In this document: piece after piece, positions 1 to 7,704 of the stretch
How positions within the stretch are numbered: the stretch's first letter is position 1
Layout: each line of letters begins with the position of its first letter
From: an uncultured Collinsella sp.
GTDB taxonomy: Bacteria; Actinomycetota; Coriobacteriia; Coriobacteriales; Coriobacteriaceae
Length of the DNA stretch: 64,000 nucleotides
Assembly: GCA_959020715.1 (NCBI GenBank)
Contig: CAUESV010000010.1
Location: 11,129 to 75,128 of the forward strand
Reading direction: 5' to 3'
Translations under genes and position numbers: made by a program
Notes under the pieces: generated by a model
Databases searched by the model: none
What the model was told of the DNA's origin: nothing
The model's input: only the letters and a program-made list of their open reading frames with translations

Positions 1-1411
1 CCACCAAATGCGCGGAGCCGAGCGCCGTTCCCAGCACGGTCGCCATGATGCACGACGCGACGCCCCATACAACAACCCAGTACTGGCGATGTACGAACCA
101 GCTGAGCACGTTCGTCGAGTCGTCCGATGCGCTATCACCCGAGCCGACACCGGCGATCTGCAGGTCCTCCTGGTGCTCCTCGGCGATAACGTCCATGGCG
201 TCGTCGAAGGTCACGATACCCAGGATATGACGGTTCTCGTCGCAGACAGGGATGGCAACCAGGTCGTACTTGGTCATCTCGTCCGTTACGTCTTCCTGGT
301 CCTCGTCGGGCGACACATAGACCAGGTCGCGATAAGCCAGCTGACCCAGCGTGGCGTCGCGGTCGGCTACGATCAGCGTGCGCAGCGAAAGCACGCCGGT
401 CAGCATGCCGCTCGGATCCTCGGTATAGACGTAGTAGACGCTCTCGAAGTCCTCGTCGAGCTCGCGAATCGCCTCGATGGCGTCACCGACCGTTGCCGTG
501 GCGGGCAGGGAGACAAACTCCGAGGTCATGATACGGCCGGCGGTGTTGTCCTCATACCCCAGCAGGTTACGAATCGCTTTCTCTTCCTTGACGCCCATCA
601 GGCGCAGGAGCTTCTCGGCCTTCTCGTAATCGAGCTCGTCGATCAGGTCGGCAGCGTCATCCGGGTCCATCATGGCCAGCATCGACGATGCGTCCGTGTC
701 GGACAGGCCCTCGAGCATCTCGGTCATGAGCTCGTCGTCATCGAACTCCGAGATGGCCTCGGCGGCCTGGGCAGTATCGAGCTGCGCGAACACCTGCGCG
801 CGCAGGCGCGGGTCGAGCTGCTCGATGATGTCGGCGATGTCGGCAGGATGCAGCTCGCCAAGCGTCTTGTGCGACACCGAGAGCTGGATGTTCTTAGTCG
901 AGCGATCGAGCAGGTCCATGTAAGACCAGGCGATAATGTCCTCGCTGAGCGGCTTGCCCAAGTGCTTCATAAAGCCCTCGACGACGTGCTCGAGCGCGGG
1001 GCTGATTGCACGCAGCAGACCGCGGGCGCCGACCTCAGCACCCAGCAGGCGCAACTGATTTTCGCCCGACATGGAGAACTTGATGTCGTTGACGCGCACG
1101 ACTTTCATGCCCTGCGTGTCGACAATCTGTTTGTTGAGCACGTCGCGAGCCAGTAACAGCTCGGTCGGCTGCAGGTACGAAAAACGGATTTCGGTGGCCG
1201 GCGACTTAAGATGAACGCCCGTCTCGTCGATACGGTCGACCCATTTGCGCCAGCTGATCATAAACGGCGTCTTGCCGGGACCACGGAACGCGAGCGACGT
1301 CACGTGCGGAAAAACTTCGCCGGTTGCAATGCCAAAATCGTTCACAACGCCGAGCTTTTCGCCATCGACGTCCAAGACCGGCAATTTGAGCATCTCACTC
1401 AGATAATTCAA
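1..1411 (-). CDS. mgtE: Magnesium transporter MgtE (3' end outside the window)
   Basis: About 470 residues are visible; the gene runs off the left edge inside its membrane domain. In order: a PRC-barrel-like N-terminal segment (LKLPVLDVDGEKLGVV), the acidic helical MgtE N domain (ELHPADIADIIEQLDP, MMDPDDAADLIDEL), a CBS pair (GRIMTSEFVSLPA; DEMTKYDLVAIPVCDENRHI), then the start of the channel domain (YWVVVWGVASCIMATVLG). In this family the N and CBS domains sense cytosolic Mg2+ and gate a dimeric channel. The start chosen is TTG at 1411, with GGGGAG five bases upstream and a stop just before it; an in-frame ATG at 1393 has no usable spacing. The PRC-barrel extension is not part of the minimal MgtE, and a second PRC-barrel protein is encoded at 3224-3979. 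A structured leader precedes the gene. Confidence 0.9.
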   Translation of the reverse strand, partial: MNYLSEMLKLPVLDVDGEKLGVVNDFGIATGEVFPHVTSLAFRGPGKTPFMISWRKWVDRIDETGVHLKSPATEIRFSYLQPTELLLARDVLNKQIVDTQGMKVVRVNDIKFSMSGENQLRLLGAEVGARGLLRAISPALEHVVEGFMKHLGKPLSEDIIAWSYMDLLDRSTKNIQLSVSHKTLGELHPADIADIIEQLDPRLRAQVFAQLDTAQAAEAISEFDDDELMTEMLEGLSDTDASSMLAMMDPDDAADLIDELDYEKAEKLLRLMGVKEEKAIRNLLGYEDNTAGRIMTSEFVSLPATATVGDAIEAIRELDEDFESVYYVYTEDPSGMLTGVLSLRTLIVADRDATLGQLAYRDLVYVSPDEDQEDVTDEMTKYDLVAIPVCDENRHILGIVTFDDAMDVIAEEHQEDLQIAGVGSGDSASDDSTNVLSWFVHRQYWVVVWGVASCIMATVLGTALGSAHLV

Positions 1412-1653
1412 TGGTGCTCCCCATCATTATTCCTGCGGACCGCGTGGCCATGCCGGCACGCAATCCGTGGACTTTTAGACATGTATACGCATGCGCGGGC
1501 GGCACGCCGCTCGACGCTCACACCCCGTGCACGCGCAGAAAGCACCTGCATGGGGTCATCGACTGTATGGTCGAGGTTTGGATTTCACCTGTAACCTTTC
1601 TCTTGACCCTCATTAACCGCAGTAACTATAGCATCAGCATCGCGCTGCGGCAC
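1412..1653 (-). promoter_or_regulatory. Promoter and structured 5' leader of mgtE, possible M-box-like riboswitch
   Basis: An extended -10 element (TGC-TATAGT, hexamer at 1625-1630 on the minus strand) lies about 210 bases before the TTG start, so the leader is long. The leader can form hairpins (TCGAC/GTCGA around 1560-1575; ACCCC/GGGGT enclosing GCAG/CTGC at about 1522-1556). Near its 3' end CTAAAAGTCCACGGATTG resembles the 3' conserved part of the Mg2+-sensing M-box (ykoK) leader, and GTTACAGGTGA near the 5' end recalls GTTAGGTGA. The central M-box core is not recognisable, so this is a suggestion based on context and partial motif likeness. Confidence 0.35.
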
Positions 1654-1707
1654 CGAATTTATGCGCTGCACATTGCAGGCATACCAAACGCTGACGCATC
1701 CGTGACA

Positions 1708-1736
1708 TAGTCATTGGGGACGTTCTTAAATGACTA
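1708..1736. repeat. GTCCCC-core palindromic repeat (family E), copy 1
   Basis: Arms TAGTCATT and AATGACTA enclose a GGGGACGTTCTTA core. It lies nine bases beyond the stop codon (1745-1747) of the minus-strand gene that follows. The same unit recurs at 10.2-10.4 kb and 13.85-14.06 kb. Confidence 0.85.
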
Positions 1737-1744
1737 CCCAATAA

Positions 1745-3151
1745 CTACTCTGTGGTGTCGTTGTCCTCGGCAAGTTGGGGGAACACGGCGTCCTTGGGCA
1801 TGGTGGCCTTCGTCAGCGAGGTGAGCTTTTTGCTCAGCGACGTGTCCGTCTTGACCAGGTCGCTGAGCGTCACGATCTTGTAGCCGTCGGCAATGAGGCC
1901 GTCGATAATCTGCGGCAGCGCCTCGAGCGTCTGCTCGGCGCATTCGTCTCTATCGGTGAGCAGCACGATATTGCCCGGCGTCACCGAATCGAGCACCGTC
2001 GAGACCTGCTCGTCGGCACCGTTGAGCAGCCAGTCGCCCGAGTCAATATTCCACGAGACCACGGCGGAGACCAGGTCCATCGCATCAATCCAGTTTTGCT
2101 CGTCAAAGGCAGCGTAGGGAGCACGCAGCAGCATCGTCTTCACGCCGGTCGCCGACTTAATCGCATCGGTGCCTTTCGTGATCTGTTCGCGTACCGCCTC
2201 ACGGTCCTGACCCTTGAACGAATCGTCGCTGTAGCTGTTGGATCCGATCTCGCACCCGGCATCGACAACCGCCTTGGCCGTGGCAGGCGAGGCCTCGGCC
2301 GCATCGCCCGAAAGGAAGAACGTCGCGGTGACGCCCTTTTCCTTGAGCACCTGCAAGATCTGTTTGGTGGCGCCGCTCGGACCCTCGTCAAACGTCAGTG
2401 CCACGTACTTTTTGTTGCCCTTGGGCGCCACGCTGGCGCACGCAACAACGCAATCGGTGGCGGGCACAACCTCCCCGCGGTCTTGCGTCTTGCCCGACTG
2501 CTCACCAACCCACACCTCGGATCGGCCCTGGACACCCCATGTCTGCACATACTCGATAGCGCCCGTACCCTCGACCTTGAGCTTGGGCTCGATAACCGTA
2601 GCCTGAACCTCGTGCTTCTCGTAGGTGTTACGGCCATCCTTGACCGTCACCTTCTCGCCGCCCTCAAGTTCGCGGCTATCCCATTTGCCCTGTTTCACGC
2701 GCTTGCCGTCGACCTTCACCGACAGTTTTTCGCCCCCATGGCGCTTGAGCACGCTGTCATCGACGGCCAGCAGGTCGCCTGCGTCGTAGGTGTCAGTCAA
2801 CTCCTGGTCGTCGATGAGATTCTGCAGCGTAGAGCCCACACGCACCGCGGTCTTCTGGCCGTTGAGCTCCACGTCCACACTGCGGTTGACGTAGCCCACG
2901 ACGGCAGCGATAAACAGCACGAGCGCGCAACCCACGGCGATGAGCGCGTAGGGCAGGCGAGACGAACGACGGGGCGTACGGCTGTTGCCGATGCGCGCAC
3001 TGCGGTCGCTAAACCCGCGGCTATGGTTGAGGTACATCGCGCCGGGCTTACGGTGACGCTTGCGCTGACCGCTGGGCAGCTGCCCCAAATCGCGGCGCGC
3101 CGTCGGACGCGCACCCGAACGCCCGTTTAAGTTGGATCCGTTTTGGCGCAT
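1745..3151 (-). CDS. Membrane-anchored NodB-fold polysaccharide deacetylase-like protein with degenerate active site
   Basis: 468 residues: a basic cytoplasmic N-terminus (1-65), one membrane segment (about 67-88, LIAVGCALVLFIAAVVGY), an extracellular linker with a ubiquitin-like/G5-like beta region (about 90-180), and a NodB domain (about 245-435). Motif 1 reads TFDEGP (253-258) instead of TFDDGP. Motif 2 reads SNSYSD (304-309) where the family has NHTYSH, so both metal-binding histidines are Asn305 and Asp309. Motif 3 RAPY (343-346) and the WNIDSGDW motif are kept. In motif 5 LLH is LLT (397-399). The D-H-H metal triad has therefore become E-N-D, and loss of classical zinc-dependent deacetylation is inferred. 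A remodelled metal site is possible. The start has GGGAGGG five bases upstream. It is followed by a family E repeat. Confidence 0.8.
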   Translation of the reverse strand: MRQNGSNLNGRSGARPTARRDLGQLPSGQRKRHRKPGAMYLNHSRGFSDRSARIGNSRTPRRSSRLPYALIAVGCALVLFIAAVVGYVNRSVDVELNGQKTAVRVGSTLQNLIDDQELTDTYDAGDLLAVDDSVLKRHGGEKLSVKVDGKRVKQGKWDSRELEGGEKVTVKDGRNTYEKHEVQATVIEPKLKVEGTGAIEYVQTWGVQGRSEVWVGEQSGKTQDRGEVVPATDCVVACASVAPKGNKKYVALTFDEGPSGATKQILQVLKEKGVTATFFLSGDAAEASPATAKAVVDAGCEIGSNSYSDDSFKGQDREAVREQITKGTDAIKSATGVKTMLLRAPYAAFDEQNWIDAMDLVSAVVSWNIDSGDWLLNGADEQVSTVLDSVTPGNIVLLTDRDECAEQTLEALPQIIDGLIADGYKIVTLSDLVKTDTSLSKKLTSLTKATMPKDAVFPQLAEDNDTTE

Positions 3152-3172
3152 GTGCCCTCCCCCATAAACACA

Positions 3173-3202
3173 GCAAGCCGGAGCAACAGGTCTCCGGCTT
3201 GC
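3173..3202 (-). terminator. Intrinsic terminator-like hairpin
   Basis: A perfect 11-bp stem (3173-3183 with 3192-3202) and 8-base loop lie just past the stop of the PRC-barrel gene on the minus strand; the downstream T-run is weak (TGTGTTTAT). Confidence 0.6.
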
Positions 3203-3223
3203 CTCCCATCATTTGGTACGTCG

Positions 3224-3979
3224 CTATTTTGTAGCTTTTGACGAGCCTCCGCTCGCCTTTTGGTATTCGTCCTTAAAGGCCTTGAACATGCCGCGCGTCT
3301 TGCCGAGCTGCTTGCCCAGTGCGCGACTGCCTTTGTCCACGGCAACCGACCCCTTGTCGTCGAGCACCTTGGCACCCTTTTTGACCTTGTCGCCCACCAC
3401 GACGCTGGCCTCGGCGGCCTTGGCAGCCGCACCGCCCGAATACCCGAGCGACTTGACCTCGTCCGAGACGACCATCGCGCCGTTCTCGTAGCCGCGCAGC
3501 ATCGTCGGCGGCACCTGCGTGTCACCAACCAAAACACTCGAAGCAGCACCGGCAGTCACATAGAATACCTGCACGATGCCCGAGCGTGGCTTGAACTCAA
3601 CGTCCGAGCAATAGCCCACGACGTCGCCCGATTCCGTGCGCACGTCCATACCGACCCAGATGATGCAATCGTCCAGGTTGATGTCGAGGCGCTTGGCGGC
3701 GGCGGCATCGTACGTGTCCTTGACGTCATCGACCGCAATAGCGCCCTCGTAGACACCAATGGCGTCGAGCGCTACGAATCGGTCGGGACGCTCGATCATG
3801 CCCGCGATATCGGACTGGCGGACCATAAAGCCGACCACGCGCGTACCGCCCGGGGTAAAGACCGGAAAGTGAATCTTTCCGAGCTTTTTAGGGCTGCGCG
3901 GCGTGCCGTCCTTTTTGGTGCGCTTGTCCTCGGTAGGCTTGCGATAGATCTTGGCGCCGACAAAATCCCCGGCGCGCAT
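3224..3979 (-). CDS. PRC-barrel domain protein
   Basis: 251 residues, no signal peptide or membrane segment. Two PRC-barrel-like units can be made out: residues about 1-80 (DFVGAKIYRKP, GTRVVGFMVRQSDI) and about 95-175 (DCIIWVGMDVRTESGDVVGY then DVEFKPRSGIVQVFYV). The C-terminus (about 195-251) is Lys/Ala/Gly rich and probably disordered. PRC barrels are small beta modules found in RimM and in photosynthetic and RNA-related proteins, and no specific role can be assigned. Its ATG overlaps the stop of the YtxH gene by one base (TAATG), so the pair is translationally coupled. MgtE, two genes downstream, also carries a PRC-like N-terminus. Confidence 0.75.
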   Translation of the reverse strand: MRAGDFVGAKIYRKPTEDKRTKKDGTPRSPKKLGKIHFPVFTPGGTRVVGFMVRQSDIAGMIERPDRFVALDAIGVYEGAIAVDDVKDTYDAAAAKRLDINLDDCIIWVGMDVRTESGDVVGYCSDVEFKPRSGIVQVFYVTAGAASSVLVGDTQVPPTMLRGYENGAMVVSDEVKSLGYSGGAAAKAAEASVVVGDKVKKGAKVLDDKGSVAVDKGSRALGKQLGKTRGMFKAFKDEYQKASGGSSKATK

Positions 3980-4368
3980 TATGCCTCGGTCGAGGGCTCC
4001 GCAGCCTCGGTATCAGCCTCGACGGCGTTCTCGACCACGACGTCGGCGGCAGGCGTCACGTTGCCGCCCGAAATGGCATCGTTGAGCTGCTCGCGCAGCT
4101 GGTCCATGCGCTCGCGGGCAAGGTCAACCTTGGCGCGCAGGTCGTCGGTCTTGGCGTCGACCATCGGGCCAAAGTCATTCACCGCAGCACGGGCCTCCTC
4201 GGCGCTGTGCTCGTAGGTGTCGCGCATATTGTCCCAGGCGTCGTTGGCGATATCGGCAGCCATGGCGCGGGTCTCGGCGCCCGAGCGCGGGGCCAGAGCA
4301 ACGCCGACAATAGCGCCGGCAGCGGCACCAAAAAGTGCGCCGGAGACAAAGCTGAAAGTCTTACCCAT
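3979..4368 (-). CDS. YtxH-like small membrane/stress protein
   Basis: 129 residues from the chosen ATG: MGKTFSFVSGALFGAAAGAI, a Gly/Ala membrane segment, then APRSG, the hallmark of YtxH (DUF948-like) proteins, and a long amphipathic coiled-coil helix (about 35-100) ending in an acidic Ala/Glu tail. Family members are general-stress proteins of unknown biochemical role. The start at 4368 puts AGAGG seven bases upstream; an ATG at 4374 is also possible. It is coupled to the downstream PRC-barrel gene. Confidence 0.8.
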   Translation of the reverse strand: MGKTFSFVSGALFGAAAGAIVGVALAPRSGAETRAMAADIANDAWDNMRDTYEHSAEEARAAVNDFGPMVDAKTDDLRAKVDLARERMDQLREQLNDAISGGNVTPAADVVVENAVEADTEAAEPSTEA

Positions 4369-4419
4369 GATCATTCCTCTCCTGCGGGCACGTCGGTGCC
4401 CACCGTTTGAATGCTGTCC

Positions 4420-4425
4420 ATTATA
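4420..4425 (-). promoter_or_regulatory. Candidate -10 element for the YtxH gene
   Basis: Consensus TATAAT on the minus strand about 50 bases before the YtxH start. No clear -35 is visible, and the upstream gene ends 80 bases away. Confidence 0.45.
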
Positions 4426-4504
4426 CCCGCAGCGCATCACTTGCCGCTCCGCTCATCTGCGTACGGTAAAGGCGCAGGTACGTGATGGTGATAAACGCGT
4501 AGGC

Positions 4505-5326
4505 CTACTCCTGGGGCATAGCCGGCATGGCCACTGTGGCACCCGGGTCCTCGCCGGCGCCGTCCACGAGCGGCAGGCCGCCCTCATGCGCAGGTCCCGC
4601 CGGAACCGTCGCCGCACCGCCAAAGACGGCAGCGGAGGCCTCGTGGTTCTCGGCAACCGCGCCCTCGGTATCAATCGCCACCTGGGGCTCGTCGTCAAAG
4701 CTGGGGACGCCCTGGGGCTCGGTGGGAACGGGCTCGGCGGTCGCATCGGCAACGGGCTCGGCGTCGGCCGGCACATCGCCCTCGTCCTCGGCAGCATCTT
4801 CGCCGTTCGCAGCGGCGACGGCCTCGTGAGGATCCTTGCCCTCGGCCTCGGCGCGCATGCCCAGTACCAGGTTGCGCAGGCCCGCGACCGTGCCTTCCAC
4901 GTCGGGGGCAGGCTGGTCGGCGTGCAGGTACGCCCAGTCCATCATAAAGGTGGCCGAAGACAGCGCACCGATGGCCAGCGCGTCGTCGGGGCACGAAAGC
5001 TCAACCTCAAAAACGCGCTCGTCGTGCTCGCTTACGCGCGTGCGGCCGCACGAGATGCTACCGGCAAGACCGGTCTCGTTCATGAGCTCGACCGTCACGT
5101 GCTCCAGCAGGTGGCAGAGCTCGGTCTGACCCATGCAGTCCTGGAACTCGCGACCGGAATCGCCCAGGCACAGGTGCTTGGCAATCGCGGGTACCAGGTA
5201 GTACACGCGCGCCGTGGCCTCGATGTCCTCCGAGGTCATCAGCGGCATGCCGGGGTTCACCAGCACATGCGCGCAAATCTTGTCCTCGCTGACGGTGACC
5301 TTAAGGATGTTGAACAGGCCTGCCAT
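4505..5326 (-). CDS. Stand-alone cyanophycin-synthetase N-domain-like protein
   Basis: 273 residues. Residues about 1-150 resemble the N-terminal domain of cyanophycin synthetase (CphA): HLCLGDSGREFQDCMGQTE, then HLLEHVTVELMNETGL, then CGRTRVSEHDERVFEVEL, matching the CphA layout of a Cys-Ser/Gly loop, an H-x2-EH-x2-E helix and a GRTR strand. No ATP-grasp or Mur-ligase domain follows. The remainder (about 160-273) is an Ala/Glu/Pro-rich acidic tail with no fold visible. Identification is by motif resemblance only. The gene starts 24 bases after the CNNM/CorC gene and has GGGGAGAG two bases before the ATG, so it is probably in that operon. Confidence 0.55.
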   Translation of the reverse strand: MAGLFNILKVTVSEDKICAHVLVNPGMPLMTSEDIEATARVYYLVPAIAKHLCLGDSGREFQDCMGQTELCHLLEHVTVELMNETGLAGSISCGRTRVSEHDERVFEVELSCPDDALAIGALSSATFMMDWAYLHADQPAPDVEGTVAGLRNLVLGMRAEAEGKDPHEAVAAANGEDAAEDEGDVPADAEPVADATAEPVPTEPQGVPSFDDEPQVAIDTEGAVAENHEASAAVFGGAATVPAGPAHEGGLPLVDGAGEDPGATVAMPAMPQE

Positions 5327-5350
5327 AACTCTCCCCTACTCTTCCTTGCC

Positions 5351-6724
5351 CTACTCGTCGCCGTCGTGCGGGTCCGCAGAACCCGCGTCCGACGCCGCCG
5401 GCTTATCTGCCGAGGACTCGGAATCCTTCTTATCGGTTTCGGCCGGAGCGATCACGCGAATGAGCGAGATGCGCTGGCCACGCATCGACTGCACCTTAAA
5501 CTTGTACCCCGCAACCTCAAACACCTCTCCGATGTCGGGCACCGAGTCGCAAAGCTCCAAAATCCAGCCGGCGATGGTCTCATAATCATCGCTTTCCTCG
5601 AGCGGCCAACCAAGCTCAATCGCGTCATCGCACGAAAAACGCCCATCGACGAGCCACTCGCGGCGCGAAAGGCGCGTGAGGTACTTGTTGTCGGGGTCGA
5701 ACTCGTCCTCGATCTCGCCCACGATCTCCTCGACGATGTCCTCGATGGTGATGATGCCGGCCGTGCCGCCGTACTCGTCCACGACCACTACGATCTGGTC
5801 GTGCGAGGTCTGCATCTCGGACAGCAGCGGCAGGATGTCCTTGGTGTCGGGCACAAAGGTGGCGTCGCGCAAAAAGTCGGCGATGGGCTGGTCGCCCTTG
5901 CCGTCGAGCGAAGGCTGGATCAGGTCCTTGATGTGCGCGATGCCGGCGACGTTGTCGGGATCCTCGTGATAGACGGGGATGCGGCTAAAGCCGGTCTGGC
6001 GCATGGCGGACAGCACATCGGCGACCGTCTCGTCGTCCTCGCACATGGTGGTGTCCACGCGCGGCACCATGACCTCGCGGGCAACGGTGTCTCCCAGGTC
6101 GAAGATCTCGTGGATCATACGCTTTTCCTCGTCGAGCAGGTCGTCCTGCTCCGAGACCATGTACTTGATCTCTTCCTCCGAGACGTTCTGGCGGTCGTCA
6201 GCGCTCTTGATGCGCAGTATGCGGGCCAGGCCGTCGGAGCAGGCGCCGGTCAGCCACACGAGCGGGCGGGCGATCTTTTGGAACACCGAAAGCGGTCCCA
6301 CGACCTGCTTGGATACGCCTTCGGCATTGGCCAGGCCGATGCGCTTGGGGACGAGCTCGCCAATCACGATGGACACGAAGGCGACCGCGACGGTGATGAT
6401 GACCGGCGCCAGGCCGCGCGCAATAGCGGAAAGCGGCGCGATGCCAAAGCTCATGAGCCACGTGGCGAGCGGGTCGGACAGGCTCGTCGAGGCGACGGCA
6501 GACGAGGCAAAGCCCACGAGCGTGATGGCGACCTGGATGGTGGCGAGCAGCTGGTCGGAATCGGCGGCCAGCTTAATGGCGCGCTCGGCGCGCTTGTCGC
6601 CTTCCTCGGCCTCGTGCTCCAGCACGGCGCGCTTGGCCGTGGTGAGCGCCATCTCGGACATAGAGAAGTAGCCGTTGATGAGGGTCAAAACGAGGGTAGT
6701 GATAAGGGAGATGGTTATGTCCAT
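5351..6724 (-). CDS. CNNM/CorC family membrane protein (hemolysin C-like) with CBS pair
   Basis: 457 residues. The N-terminal CNNM (DUF21) domain has about four membrane segments (residues 5-25, 60-85, 95-130, 140-160; motifs NGYFSMSEMAL and GELVPKRIGL). Then a CBS pair (about 210-335; REVMVPRVDT, DEYGGTAGIITIEDIVEE), and a CorC/HlyC C-terminal domain (about 350-430). A disordered acidic tail ends the protein. Family members are linked to Mg2+/Co2+ efflux or Na+-coupled Mg2+ export, and MgtE lies nearby. The shine-dalgarno for the ATG is poor, the nearest GGAGG being about 16 bases upstream, so the start is less certain than the product. Confidence 0.9.
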   Translation of the reverse strand: MDITISLITTLVLTLINGYFSMSEMALTTAKRAVLEHEAEEGDKRAERAIKLAADSDQLLATIQVAITLVGFASSAVASTSLSDPLATWLMSFGIAPLSAIARGLAPVIITVAVAFVSIVIGELVPKRIGLANAEGVSKQVVGPLSVFQKIARPLVWLTGACSDGLARILRIKSADDRQNVSEEEIKYMVSEQDDLLDEEKRMIHEIFDLGDTVAREVMVPRVDTTMCEDDETVADVLSAMRQTGFSRIPVYHEDPDNVAGIAHIKDLIQPSLDGKGDQPIADFLRDATFVPDTKDILPLLSEMQTSHDQIVVVVDEYGGTAGIITIEDIVEEIVGEIEDEFDPDNKYLTRLSRREWLVDGRFSCDDAIELGWPLEESDDYETIAGWILELCDSVPDIGEVFEVAGYKFKVQSMRGQRISLIRVIAPAETDKKDSESSADKPAASDAGSADPHDGDE

Positions 6725-6834
6725 CGGGAGTTTCTCGAACCTCCAAGATTCGGGACGTTAGGGTAAAACGTTGGTGGCGGATACGGCAATTGCACCGGCG
6801 CCCAAACGAGAACGCGGGCGCGCAGGCGTGGTCG

Positions 6835-7518
6835 CTAGATTACGAAGAGAATCACCGCCATGAACTGGAAGATGCTGCCGGCGAGCACCCACAGGTGGAA
6901 CACGCTGTGCAGGTAGCGCACGTTTTTGGCGATATAGAACGGCACGCCCGCGGTGTAGCACACGCCGCCGACGGCGAGCAGGGCAAGCGCCACGGGGTTG
7001 AGCAGCGACACGAGCTCGGGCAGCTTAAAGACGACGAGCCAGCCCATCAGCAGGTAGACCAGGCCGCATACCCAGTGCGGTTGACGCTCGCGCAGAAAGC
7101 ACTCGAGGGCGATGCCGATGATGGCGATGGCCCATACGGCAAAGAACAGCGCAGGGCCGCCGTCGTTTGCGAGTGTGATGAGGCAAAACGGCGTATAGCT
7201 GCCGGCTATGAGCAGGTAGATGCAGCTGTGGTCGATAATGCGGAACACGCGCTTGGCGCCCGCGGACTGAATCGCGTGGTAGAGCGTGGAGGCTAGGTAT
7301 TCGAGGATAATGCTGACGCCATAGACAATCGCCGCGGCCATGTGGGCCGGGCCTCCGCCGCGCAGGGCGGCAAATACGATCAGGAGCACCAGGCCCGCGA
7401 TACCCAGCAGGCAGCCGACACCATGGGTGACGGAGTTCATGATCTCCTCGCCCACCGTGTAGTGTGGAACGGCCGCGGTCTTGGGTCGCGGCTTAGAACT
7501 GTCGCTCGAATCGGACAT
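6835..7518 (-). CDS. Hemolysin III family (PAQR/YqfA-like) membrane protein
   Basis: 227 residues from the ATG at 7518. Seven hydrophobic segments and the family landmarks are present: GEEIMNSVTHGVGCLLG at the start of TM1, YLASTLYHAI, RIIDHSCIYLLIAGSYTPF, and a C-terminal HSVFHLWVLAGSIFQF. The conserved His/Asp/Ser residues are those of the metal site of the PAQR/alkaline ceramidase superfamily. The function in bacteria is uncertain and is often given as membrane homeostasis. An in-frame TTG at 7536 lies on the GGAGG itself and cannot be the start; GGAGG sits 11 bases from the chosen ATG. Confidence 0.88.
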   Translation of the reverse strand: MSDSSDSSKPRPKTAAVPHYTVGEEIMNSVTHGVGCLLGIAGLVLLIVFAALRGGGPAHMAAAIVYGVSIILEYLASTLYHAIQSAGAKRVFRIIDHSCIYLLIAGSYTPFCLITLANDGGPALFFAVWAIAIIGIALECFLRERQPHWVCGLVYLLMGWLVVFKLPELVSLLNPVALALLAVGGVCYTAGVPFYIAKNVRYLHSVFHLWVLAGSIFQFMAVILFVI

Positions 7519-7553
7519 GCCGGTTACATCCTCCAACGTAAAGAGTTCTCAAC

Positions 7554-7559
7554 ACTATA
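7554..7559 (-). promoter_or_regulatory. Candidate -10 element of the hemolysin III gene
   Basis: TATAGT on the minus strand, with TTCGCA 18 bases upstream as a weak -35. It lies 35 bases before the ATG in a divergent intergenic region. Confidence 0.45.
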
Positions 7560-7624
7560 TCAAAGCGTCTAGGTACGTGCGAAATTTGCACCATACGTGA
7601 CCCTTTGTTTACCCATTCTTTGCC

Positions 7625-7685
7625 TGTTGACGCATCAACGGCGAACGTCCATAATGCGCTTGCATTAAATGTTGATGTATTAACA
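7625..7685 (+). promoter_or_regulatory. Sigma70-type promoter with two palindromic operator sites
   Basis: TTGACG (7627-7632), 17 bases, CATAAT (7650-7655). A 16-bp palindrome TGTTGACGCATCAACG (7625-7640) covers the -35 box. A second copy, TGTTGATGTATTAACA (7670-7685), lies just after the expected start of transcription, 45 bp away. Placement at both sites fits repression by a dimeric regulator that is not encoded nearby. Confidence 0.7.
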
Positions 7686-7704
7686 TCTTATAGGAGAATA
7701 CCGC

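Noticed and set aside
7518..7536. TTG start for the hemolysin III gene
   Set aside because: The TTG lies on the GGAGG sequence itself; the ATG at 7518 is used instead.
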